Positions 10,806 through 20,812 of a stretch of DNA of 64,000 nt are shown here, piece by piece (the first letter of the stretch is position 1; every line of letters begins with the position of its first letter). The DNA lies in contig JAJJXM010000020.1 of the NCBI GenBank assembly GCA_024516155.1, positions 248,001 to 312,000 of the forward strand, read 5' to 3'. Source of the DNA: Pyronema omphalodes. Lineage: Eukaryota; Ascomycota; Pezizomycetes; Pezizales; Pyronemataceae. Both the position numbers and the translations under genes were made by a program. Below the pieces are notes generated by a model. The model had not been told where the DNA came from, searched no databases, and saw only the letters and a list, made by a program, of their open reading frames with translations.

Positions 10806-12760
10806 ATGGTGGATGGGGTGAGGATAGGGCGGGGCGGGGGAGGGGCGGGGGGTTGGTTTTTGGTTTTTTTTGTTGGCTTTTTCTTTTTGTTGGCTGCTTT
10901 TTATCATGAGTAATGCTTAATGATCGTAAGGGTGATGGGTGGGGAGTTGTGGGTTGTTATCTTTTTTTTTTGTTTACATTTTACATTTTTTTTTTGTTGC
11001 TTCGTTCTTTTGTTATGACCTTTTGGTTTTCTGATTTTTCTTTTGTTTTGTTTGTTGTCATGATTGATATTTCCTTTTGTTACCTTTTGTTAAGTTTCCT
11101 TCGTTTCCTTTGTTTTCTTTTGTTACTGGAGTTGATGGATGGTATTTGTCTTTTTGCTTTGGATTTTTTGGATTTTTTTTTTTGATTTCTGTCTTTTTTT
11201 TTTATGTGGATTTGCGATTTACATTTGTTATGAAAAACATATTATATTATGAAAGCATGAAAGCATGTATACAGGAATTAAGGAATACAGGAATGATAAG
11301 AATTGGTAATGGTTATGGTTATGGTTATGGTTATATATGAGGGTTATATATGAGGGTTATATATGAGGGTTATATATGAGGGTTATATATGAGGGTTGTG
11401 GTTATGGTTATGGGCGGGGGGGGGGGGGGATGGGGGGTGGGGGGGGTTATATATGAGGGTTATATATGGTTGTGGTTGTGGTTGTGGTTGGTGAAGGGTG
11501 AGGGTTATGGTTATATATGGGTTTTTTATGTGTTGTTTTCTTTTTTTAAATGAGGTTTAATGTGGTTCATTGACGTTTTAATGAGGTTTTAATGAGGTTT
11601 TAATGAGGTTTCTTTCAATGTGGTTCATTGACGTTTTAATGACGATTTCTTTTCTTCTATTTTATCTTCTGTTTGGTATTTCTTCTCTTCAAATATTTCT
11701 TCACATATTTCTTCTGTTTGTATATTTCCTTGCATATTTTGGGACATGATGTTTTTTTTTTGGGACATGATGTTTCTTTTTGAGATGCTTTTATAGGGAT
11801 CGTTTTCTGGGGGGCTTGGGGGATTTTTTGGGGGATTTTTAGGGATTTTCTGGGTCTTGAATGCTTTTTTGGGGGGATTTTTAGGGATTTTTAGGGATTT
11901 TTGGGGGGATTTGGTTGTGGTTGTGGGTACGGAAATGGGTGCGGAGATGGGTTATGAGTGCGGAAATGGGTTGGTTATGGTTATGGTTATGGTTATGGTT
12001 ATGGTTATGGTTATGGTTATGAGTGCGGAGATGGGTTGGTTATGAGTGCGGGAGATGGGATTGGGTTGGATGATGATTGATGGGTTATGAGCGCGGAAAT
12101 GGGCTTGTGAGCACGGTGGATGAGCGCGGAAATGGGCTTGTGAGCACGGTGGATGAGCGCGGAATTTTGGTTATGGTTGTGGTTATGGTTATGAGTGCGG
12201 AGATGGGTTGGTTATGAGTGCGGGAGATGGGATTGGGTTGGATGATGATTGATGGCTTGTGGGCGCGGGAGATGGTGGGGATGGGCTTGGGCTTGGGATG
12301 ATGGGTTATGTGGATGATGGATGGGTTATGAGCATGGTTGAGATTGAGCTTGGGAGCTTGGGTTAGATGGTTATGATAGAAGGATAAAAGGATAGATTTT
12401 GGGATTTTGATTTTGTTTATGGTTATGAGTACGGGAATGGGTTGGTTATGAGTGCGGGAAATGGGCTTGGGATGATGGTGGAGATGGTAGGGATGGTGGG
12501 GATAGATGGGATGATGGGTTATGAGCATGGTGGGGATGGGGATGATGATAGAGATGAGTTATGATGGGTTAGATGCGTTGGGCTTGGGATGGTTGGGATG
12601 GTGGAGATGGGTTATGATGGGTTTATACTTACTTGCTTGCTTAATTTATGGGCTGGAGATGGGATTGGATGATGGGGATAGGGATCGGGATGGTGGAGAT
12701 GGTGGGGATGGTGGGGATGGGGTGAAAGAAATAGTGGTTGTTGATTATGGGGAAAGACAT
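10806..12760. other. G/T-rich, C-depleted gene-free block
   Basis: Directly after the regulator gene the + strand becomes rich in G and T and very poor in C for about 2 kb. It contains GGTTAT arrays (about 11,309–11,335 and 11,974–12,020), a 13-bp GAGGGTTATATAT array of about five copies (11,330–11,395), a 33-bp unit repeated about 2.3 times (12,088–12,163), and a ~65-bp segment present twice (about 12,018–12,082 and 12,190–12,255). No gene is supported. Confidence 0.7.
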
Positions 12761-12949
12761 AATGATGATAATGATGATAATGATGATAATGATGATAATG
12801 ATGATAATGATGATAATGATGATAATGATGATAATGATGATAATGATGATAATGATGATAATGATGATAATGATGATAATGATGATAATGATGATAATGA
12901 TGATAATGATGATAATGATGATAATGATGATAATGATGATAATGATGAT
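12761..12949. repeat. 9-bp satellite (AATGATGAT), 21 perfect copies
   Basis: Exactly 189 bp of perfect AATGATGAT, followed by an imperfect tail to about 12,975. All six frames stay open (poly Asn-Asp-Asp, Met-Met-Ile, His-His-Tyr and so on), so open frames here mean nothing. Confidence 0.95.
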
Positions 12950-13030
12950 ATGATGATAATGATGATAATGATAACATGTTTGTGAATAATTTGGGATTGT
13001 GTCCTTTTTTTGTTTTGTTTTGTTTTTGGG

Positions 13031-13272
13031 GTTTCTTTTTCTTTTTCTTTTTCTTTTTCTTTTTCTTTTTCTTTTTCTTTTTCTTTTTCTTTTTTCTTTT
13101 TCTTTTTCTTTTTCTTTTTCTTTTTTCTTTTTCTTTTTCTTTTTCTTTTTCTTTTTTTTTTCTTTTGCTTGATTGAGGGTGTCGTGTCGTGTCGTGTAGA
13201 TGGTGTGGAAGCAGGATATGTTTGTGTATGTTTGTGTATGTTTGTGTATGTTTGTGTATGCTTGTGTATGTA
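13031..13272. repeat. (CTTTTT)n pyrimidine tract and TATGTTTGTG array
   Basis: About 130 bp of uninterrupted pyrimidine (CTTTTT/TTTTTC) lies at 13,031–13,162. This is a purine–pyrimidine mirror tract that could form triplex DNA. A 10-bp TATGTTTGTG array of about 4.5 copies lies at about 13,217–13,262. Confidence 0.9.
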
Positions 13273-13330
13273 TATGCTTGTGTATGTATGGAATACTTCT
13301 AAGAAACTGTAGAAAACTGCACAAACTATA

Positions 13331-13590
13331 GAAACTGTAGAAACTGTAGAAACTGTAGAAACTGTAGAAACTGTAGAAACTGTAGAAACTGTAGAAACTG
13401 TAGAAACTGTAGAAACTGTAGAAACTGTAGAAACTGTAGAAACTGTAGAAACTGTAGAAACTGTAGAAACTGTAGAAACTGTAGAACTAGAAACTGTAGA
13501 AACTGCACAAACTACACAAACTACACAAACTACACAAACTGCACAAACTGCACAAACTACACAAACTACACAAACTACACAAACTATAGA
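13331..13590. repeat. Two adjacent 9-bp arrays sharing AAACT
   Basis: GAAACTGTA is repeated about 17 times (13,331–13,484). After a short break, ACAAACTAC/ACAAACTGC is repeated about nine times (about 13,503–13,590). The two units share the pentamer AAACT and the same period. Confidence 0.9.
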
Positions 13591-13684
13591 AGTAGTAGAA
13601 ACATTCATGTAAGAAATAGGATACTATCACAGGCTAGTAGTTACTAGCTACAGCTTTACGATGTCTTGAAACTCTGAATGAGAA

Positions 13685-14278
13685 ATAAAAATAAAAATAA
13701 AAATAAAAATAAGAATAAAACTAAGTCTGATTCTGATTCAGCATTCAACATTCTGTCATTCACTGTACCATACCATACCATACCATACCATACCATACCA
13801 TACCATACCATACCATACCATACCATACCATGTGAATTTCATGGTTTCATGGTTTCGATTTTCACGGGTTTCGGGGTTTCGGGGTTCTAGAATATCCATA
13901 TCTCCCTTCAATTCCGCCCTCCTATTCCACCCTCCAAAAAAAAAAGAAAAAGAAAAGAAAATAAAGTGGCGATCTGCAACCAACACCTACAACCTGCAAC
14001 CTAACACCTGCAACCTAACACCTGCAACCTGTAACCAACACCAGAAACTAAAAACCGTTACCAAAACCGTTACCGTTACGGACTGTTGACTGTAATACAT
14101 GCATATAAATATGCATATCTGTACGCCACATATGTATAGGCATAGGTATAGGCATATAGCAGTGCAGATTTTTATCTTCTATTTTCATCTTCTATCATCC
14201 CTAGGGCATAGTATCCATAGTATCCATAGTATCCATAGTATCCATAGTATCCATAGTATCCATAGTATCCATAGTATC
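13685..14278. repeat. AAAATA, TACCA (13 copies), ACCTGCA and CATAGTATC (8 copies) arrays
   Basis: AAAATA hexamers lie at about 13,685–13,715, thirteen perfect TACCA copies at 13,766–13,830, an AACCTGCAACCTA-type array at about 13,985–14,035, and eight perfect CATAGTATC copies at 14,207–14,278. This block is A/C-rich on the + strand, opposite to the preceding G/T-rich block. Confidence 0.9.
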
Positions 14279-14589
14279 CCATCATACCCCATACCCCATA
14301 CCCCACAACCAATCCACAACCAATCCACTACCCGTACCTACCAAAAACCAACGCCCCATCATCCATCATCTATCAGCTATCATCCATCATCCATCATCCA
14401 TCATCTATCACACATCATCTATCATTTGTCATTCGATAATAAGTACACTTCTTGTGCGGTTTCTAAACTATACTCAACTATACTAAACTAAACTATACTA
14501 GATGGATGATGGATCAGGATCGGGTTATGCACTTTGAACCTGCGGGGAAGGGGGGGGGGGGGGGGAGGGATGGGGGAAATGCACTATTT

Positions 14590-14835
14590 GTTGGGGATAA
14601 GGGTGGATAGGGGTGGGTATGGGTGATATGGGTGATAGGGGTGATAGGGGTGATGGGTGATGGATGGGAGATGGTGATGGGTGATGGTTGGGGGTGGGTG
14701 ATGGGTGATGGGTGATGGGGGTGATAGATGGTGAGGGGTGCTTGTTGGGTGCTTGTTGGGTGCTGAGGGGTGCTGAGGGATGTGTGATGCTGAGGTATGG
14801 TGATGGTGATGGTGATGGTGATGGTGATGGTGATT
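14590..14835. repeat. G-rich GGGTGAT/GGTGAT block
   Basis: About 245 bp of GGGTGAT, GGGGTG and GGTGAT words on the + strand, almost free of C. It has high G-quadruplex potential and is preceded by a G homopolymer near 14,550. Confidence 0.8.
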
Positions 14836-15063
14836 TTTAGAATATACCCACCTAATTTCTTCCAATTTCTCCCACTCTCCATTACTTCCGAAGCCGGGAG
14901 CGGAAGATCAGGGTAATGAAGATTGTGTATATGTATATGGAAATTATAGTGATTTTTATGGATGGGAATAGAAATGGAATGGGAATGGGAATGGTAAAGA
15001 TTAATGATTGGTGGTTATGGTTATGGTTATGGTTGGTGTGTAGGTATGTAGGTAGGTATATGT

Positions 15064-15330
15064 ATGTCTGTATATGACGAAAAGGATTGCTTGCTTGTAG
15101 ATAATCCAAGCCGTAGTCCAAGCCGTAGTCCAAGCCGTAGTCCAAGCCGTAGTCCAAGCCGTAGTCCAAGCCGTAGTCCAAGCCGTAGTCCAAGCCGTAG
15201 TCCAAGCCGTAGTCCAAGCCGTAGTCCAAGCCGTAGTCCAAGCCGTAGTCCAAGCCGTAGTCCAAGCCGTAGTCCAAGCCGTAGTCCAAGCCGTAGTCCA
15301 AGCCGAGGTCGAAGTCCAGGTCGAAGTTAA
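15064..15330 (+). CDS. Doubtful ORF with (SRSP)n repeat
   Basis: An ATG-started, stop-terminated frame of 88 codons. It has a short unique head of about 15 residues, then about 16 Ser-Arg-Ser-Pro units encoded by a 12-bp satellite, then a degenerate but still Arg/Ser-rich end (GRSPGRS). Arg-Ser dipeptide repeats are typical of splicing-factor RS domains, and the tail keeps that character although its DNA has left the exact repeat. There is no domain, neighbour or visible promoter to support expression, and the opposite strand is equally open. Most likely it is a chance ORF in a repeat whose period is divisible by three. Confidence 0.2.
   Translation: MSVYDEKDCLLVDNPSRSPSRSPSRSPSRSPSRSPSRSPSRSPSRSPSRSPSRSPSRSPSRSPSRSPSRSPSRSPSRSPSRGRSPGRS
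15106..15297. repeat. 12-bp satellite (CCAAGCCGTAGT), 16 perfect copies
   Basis: 192 bp of perfect CCAAGCCGTAGT units. There are no spacers, so it is not a CRISPR-like array. The core AAGCC is shared with arrays near 650, 2,300, 2,850 and 3,580. Confidence 0.95.
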
Positions 15331-16458
15331 AGCGCAGATTAATTTTAGTATGCGTATTACTGAATATATTATGGTCCGTAAACTGTAGAGGTGATCATCG
15401 TATGGATATGGAGATATGGTGATACGGGGATGTAGAATTACTTGGTGGATCTGATCTGGATTGGTGTTTATTATGTTGCATTTATGGGTTATATTAGAGG
15501 TAGGAAGGTGGGAAGGTGGGGATAAGGATCCGGGTATGGATAAGGATGCTGGTATGGAGTGGTGGTGGTGGTGGTGATTTTATTGATAGTGGTGGTTGAT
15601 AGTTGTGGTTGATAGTGATTATAATAGTAATAGTAACGGTAGTAGTAATATTAACAAAGCCGATAACCTCAATTCCTAATCCCCAGAACCGTCGGACCAC
15701 TTCACCACGCCATCATTTATAATGTATATCAGCAATCGGAATCAGATCGCTAAGATAGCCATAAATTCCAGAAACCTTTAGTTGAAGTTTCTTGGCATTA
15801 CTACCGATAGCACTTGTCACGGGAGTAGTGGTAGCGATAGGGATAGCCGCAGTACTGTCGCAGATAGCTAGTAAGTAGAGTAATCTATGTATACATATAT
15901 CACAGTCTCGGTCTATACCAACGCATGGAAACGAAGACGAAGACGAAGACGTCCCACGGAAAGCGACTACCGACTGCCGATTACCCATTGATGCCGAGAG
16001 GTATCAATCCGCATCAAAAAAAAACACCCGGTAATATATAAGTACATAGTTGGATAGTTTGATAGCTGGATAATTAGCTAGCTGAATCATTACCTCATAA
16101 TCGACTAAGCCCGCAGTACAAAAACAAAACAATATAATCGCTGCGTTGAACTTATTTTCGATGTGATGAGTATATTCATGATTCTCGATGGTTTGAATAG
16201 GTCATGTCAAGGAAGAAAATGGTTTCTTATGGGAGTAGGGAGTCGGAGGTCTATGGGACTTTGTTTAGAACTATATATACTACCATGAGGCTGGGGTAGT
16301 GGAATATGTTAGAACCCGGAAACGAGATGTGGAAAATGGGATATGGAAAATGGGATAATAGATCAGCTATAGGTTTGAACTTTGAGGTTGTTTTGGATAT
16401 TGGGAATTGTTTTTTTGTGGTTTAAATTACCTACTATAACTATAACTACAGCTACGAA

Positions 16459-16602
16459 TGTGGATGTGGATGTGGATGTGGATGTGGATGTGGATGTGGA
16501 TGTGGATGTGGATGTGGATGTGGATGTGGATGTGGATGTGGATGTGGATGTGGATGTGGATGTGGATGTGGATGTGGATGTGGATGTGGATGTGGATGTG
16601 GA
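16459..16602. repeat. 6-bp satellite (TGTGGA), 24 perfect copies
   Basis: 144 bp of perfect TGTGGA, followed by a TGTGGG variant. The Val-Asp open frame across it has no ATG start. Confidence 0.95.
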
Positions 16603-16764
16603 TGTGGGTGTGGTTATGTAGAAGTAGATAACTGGTATTATCTTTATCGACCAGTTACATAAGTTAGTGATAACCCATGTAGTACCGGATTATCAATACA
16701 CGCTTCTCATTTGTGAGCTTAAGAATTGAGTAGTTGTCATAGAGTCCTGTCATAAGTTTGATTA

Positions 16765-17120
16765 CAGTCGAACCTCTTTATAAGAGTACTCTGGGACCGG
16801 AGAAGTGTACTCTTATAATGACGAAACTCTTCGGCAGAGGTTGGCTTGGCGCGAGTGATTGCTTGAAACCCAGCGCGCTGGGGGTGGTGTGTACCGCTCC
16901 TCTGCCCCAAGGTAGTGCATTAGCGCCACCTTGGTACGAGTATACCCTGCTCATATACCTCTATCATAAGAGTATGCTAACAATTTTTCGCATTTCCTTA
17001 AGAGTATTTTAGTATCGAGGTTACTCTTATTTCCCATACAAAAATCGACGGGACCACGGCTATGCACTCTTATGAAGAGGTTATTCTTATAATTGGTACG
17101 CTTATAAAAAGGTTCGACTG
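16765..17120. mobile_element. Pogo/Fot1-like MITE, 356 bp, TA target duplication
   Basis: The ends are inverted repeats: CAGTCGAACC at the left and GGTTCGACTG at the right. TA lies on both outer sides (16,763–16,764 and 17,121–17,122). The similarity extends inward imperfectly (TCTTTATAAGAGTAC against its partner GCTTATAAAAAG). Several internal copies of CTTATAA/TTATAAG occur near both ends. There is no transposase frame. Short, non-coding elements with TA duplications and CAGT-type ends fit deletion derivatives of the pogo/Fot1 branch of Tc1/mariner. Family assignment is by end sequence only. Confidence 0.75.
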
Positions 17121-17122
17121 TA

Positions 17123-19039
17123 CTGCAATTTATTTCGATCACTCTGATCACTCTAATCACTCTGATTGATTTCATTGATTTCATTGCAGTCAGAATGTTT
17201 TTATAATTTGGCTTGTCATTACTACCCGATTGAGACAGCTGGATCAAATTAAGTGAACTATAACCAAACCCAACCCCCCGGTACGGTTCCGGGTCTATGT
17301 AACGATGCGTACGGTATGCAGCATGCGGTATTCTACATGGGAGAAGAAGATGGGGATAGGCAGATGACATGGATTGTGGATGTAACAAGAAGGTTTGGGG
17401 TTAAATAAGGTTTTGAGATGGGAAAGGAAAGATCTGGGGAAAAGATTTGGGGACATGGAAATACATATGTGCAGAGTTGGAATTTGGTATAGAGATACTG
17501 ATACTTATTGTAATTACATAAACCAACAGTCTATGAGAAACAACAAAGGCATCCCGAAAGGCCATATTAGCAGTACTTGGTATTTCATGATTCAAATGTG
17601 TAACTGTGGCAATAATCATACCAAATAGACGTTTACGAGAGTATTTTCAATTTATGAAACACTTGACGATCATCATGGGTCACTGCTGATTAGTACTGGA
17701 TCTACCATCGCACGGCTTTCTTATTATTGCGGATATGTGCAGAGAAAGCGAGCGGCGTGAAATTAACCATAAACGACGACGGCGGGTATGTGCAGGCGCG
17801 ATGCGATCGGTAATCCGGTCAATGGGATCTGAATGGGGATGCCGAATGATATATCATCATTGTTTAGATAATCATCCAACCGCCGGTTCTCGACTGTCAA
17901 TAAATGGAAATCAATAAACGCTACTAACCCCTTACCTACCAATACGAAGATACCGTGACCTAATTATCCGCATTAATCAAATCATGAACAGACAATCCCA
18001 TGTTTCAGTACCAAGTACGGCAAAACATGCGCGTGAGAATCTGTGACAAAATCCTAGAGTACCAACTTGACACGCGTGGCTGATTTTAGTGTGGCTAGTG
18101 GTTGACTAAAGCACACATGTGGCGTAGCACCCGCGCGCGCCAACCTGAAACCGAGTCCATTGTCCATCCGTCCCCAAGTCCCAAGTGCGTCACCGCCCGA
18201 GCGTGGAAAGAAAGAGTCGTGTGATGTATCATGTATGTATCACGGAATGAATACTAGTGGTCGGCCTACTGATTATTCGGATTGTCGGAGAACCGGTCAG
18301 CGTCCTTTCGAAACGCTAACAAAGTTAAATGTTGTGATGACACGTGAAGGTTTATCACGGGTTGAGCGAGGCGTATCGCTGGGAGAATCAATGAGATTTA
18401 CAAATCATATAATTGAGCAGAATAGGAATACACACCGTCGTCATTTCGACCCCTTCCTGAGCGGGTCTGCGCGTGCCTGCATTTACCTGGCTTTCCCGAA
18501 TAGTCTACGCGTTCCCCGCCTTAACTGGCCTTCCCGAGCAAGCACGTGACTTTTACTGTGGCTTTGTGTGGCGCTGCGGCTGTTCTCTCGAATATTTGGC
18601 GGCTAGGGTGCTAGAACATTCTTTGGCTAACGACCCTGGCTCATACACGGCTACACTAGACAGTCTTCAACCGACTCCGTTTGCCAGTTGTGTGTGAGGA
18701 AAAGCCCGCTGTTGGAGATAAGATCGTACAGGTTTGTGATTGTCTTGCCCTTTTCTTTCTGCTTCTTTTACACCTCATCTCACACCTGCTCTTGCACCTA
18801 ACATTCCCTTTCATAACTCTCCCGCGGTTCAAGACCACCGTGACTCCCCCTCCGCTTGCTCCTCCGCTGAACGGAACCCTCCTCCCACAACTTCCTTTAA
18901 CCCCCTCTTTGTTCCTACCCGTTACTTGTTGGTATCTCCCGCAACTTACACCACCGCCAGCCGTTGACCCTCATTTTAACAAACACTCTCCCTCGGCGAC
19001 AACAACACGTCTCCTCAGATCATCACTCCCACCGCCACA
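17123..19039. other. Gene-free stretch before the co-chaperone gene
   Basis: No supported gene. Open frames up to about 130 codons occur (for example near 18,160) but lack an ATG or any recognisable motif. The last ~300 bp are CT-rich and probably contain the promoter and leader of the 19,040 gene. Confidence 0.5.
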
Positions 19040-20812
19040 ATGCCGACCGATCCTATGGACATCGACCCCGCAACTCCTGCGCCCGAGAGTCCACCTGCAC
19101 ACGCACTCCCGGATCCCCCCGCCGAGGCGTTAGACGGCGAGGCATACAAGCAGGCCGGAAACAAATTCTTCAAGAACCGTGAATACCTAAAGTCTGTTGA
19201 ACAGTACAGCAAAGCCATTGAGCTTGAACCAGAGAATGGAACTTTCTTGTCCAACCGTGCTGCGGCTTGGATGTTGGCGGGGAAATTCAAGGAAGCTCTT
19301 GAGGACTGTAAGGCGTCGGATCGTTACCAACCCAACAACCCTAAGACTCTCCTCAGAATGGCAAGAATTCAGCTCGCACTTGGAAAGCCTGAGGACGCCC
19401 TAGAGACTTATGATAGAATCCAGCCCCCGCCTTCTGTAAAGGACAGACAACCCGCGGAGGTTATGTTGCAACACCTCAAGTCGGCGCGGCAGTCAGTGAA
19501 GAGCGGAACTCAGGGTTCCATGACCCTCTACGCTCTTGACAGAGCTGAGAGCGGACTTGGTGCTGGAGTTGAGGCGCCCAAGGAGTGGAAGTTGTTGAGA
19601 GCCGAGGCACACTTGAAGATGAACACTCAGCACAGCTTGCCTGAGGCTATGAACATCGCCATGGCCCTCCTCCGTCAGAACCAGCAGGACTCCGAGGCAT
19701 TGGTCCTGAGAGGACGTATTCTTTACGCACAGGGAGACAACTTGAAGGCGGCACAGCACTTTCAGGAGGCTTTAAGATGCGATCCTGACATGACCGGAGC
19801 AAAAGTTTTCTTGAAGAGAGCTAGGGAGATTGAGAGAAAAAAGGGAGAGGGAAATGAGGCCTTCAAGAAGGCGCAATGGACTGAAGCTATTGAGCTCTAC
19901 GGACAGGCGCTTTCCGTTGACCCTGAGAACAAGGGAACAAATGCAAAGATTTACCAGAACAGAGCGGTGGCTTACACTAAGGTATTGTCACCGAGGATTA
20001 CTCCGGAGAGTTGAGACTGACAAAGAAAACAGCTTAAGCAGTGGTCAGAAGCTATCGCCGACTGTGACGAAGCTCTCCGTCTCGACTCCACCTACACCAA
20101 AGCGCGCAAGACCCGCGCAAAGGCTCTTGGAGAGAGCGGTAACTGGGAAGAGGCCGTTAGAGAGCTTAAGGCGGCAGCTGAGGCCGACCCTGCTGATGCT
20201 ACCTTGAAGAAGGAGATCCGCAACGCGGAGTTGGAGCTCAAGAAGAGCAAAAGAAAGGACTACTACAGCATCATTGGTGTTGATAAGGATGCTTCCGAGA
20301 CGGAAATTAAGAAAGCATACCGTAAGATGGCGGTTAAGCTTCATCCCGACAAGAACCCCGACAACCCCGATGCGGCTGAGAAGTTCAAGGGTGAGTTAAT
20401 ACCAGAGGCAAGGAACAGGGATAATGGCTAATTTATGATGGTAGACCTTGGTGAGGCCTACGAAACTCTCTCCGACCCCCAGAAGCGTGAGCGCTACGAC
20501 TCTGGAATCGATCTTCAGGATCCTGAGGATATGTTCGGTGGTATGGGAGGAGGTATGGGCGGTATGGGAGGTGGCATTGACCCCAGTAAGTTTTCCGGCC
20601 GGGCCCTTTAAAGAGTTTTCTTAAATGGCCTTCCTTTGGATCCTAGCTATGAATGATACTAACAACCGATAGACATATTGTTCAACATGATGAACGGCGG
20701 AGGAGGCGGCGGCGGCGGCTTCGGATTCGGCGGAGGATTCCCCGGGCACGGCCACGGCGGAGCACGAAGAGGCCGCGGAGGCTTCTCCTCCCACGACTTT
20801 GGCGGATTCTAG
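19040..20812 (+). CDS. TPR and J-domain co-chaperone (DNAJC7-like)
   Basis: 526 residues from four exons: 19040–19981, 20033–20390, 20445–20585 and 20673–20812. After a Pro/Asp-rich N-terminus, TPR units fill residues ~30–375 ([30 protein letters not shown] and others). A J domain follows at ~390–460 with the HPD motif (KLHPDKNP) that stimulates Hsp70 ATPase. A Gly/Phe-rich tail ends in GGF. This order (TPR array, J, G/F) is that of DNAJC7/TPR2, a cytosolic adaptor that passes clients between Hsp90 and Hsp70. Introns of 51, 54 and 87 nt have normal GT–AG ends; the last contains GATACTAAC. The start is the first ATG of the frame after a CT-rich leader. Identity of fold and family is secure; client range is not visible. 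Confidence 0.93.

Noticed and set aside
12641..13608. Long open frames of poly-Ile, Ser-Leu, His-Tyr and Thr-Val repeats
   Set aside because: They are created by 9-bp and 6-bp satellites whose periods are multiples of three. All frames on both strands are open, and there is no gene context.
15106..15297. Regular repeats that might suggest a CRISPR array
   Set aside because: The 12-bp units are contiguous with no spacers, and the DNA is clearly eukaryotic.
16382..16621. Open frame with (Val-Asp)n
   Set aside because: It has no ATG start and consists of the TGTGGA satellite.
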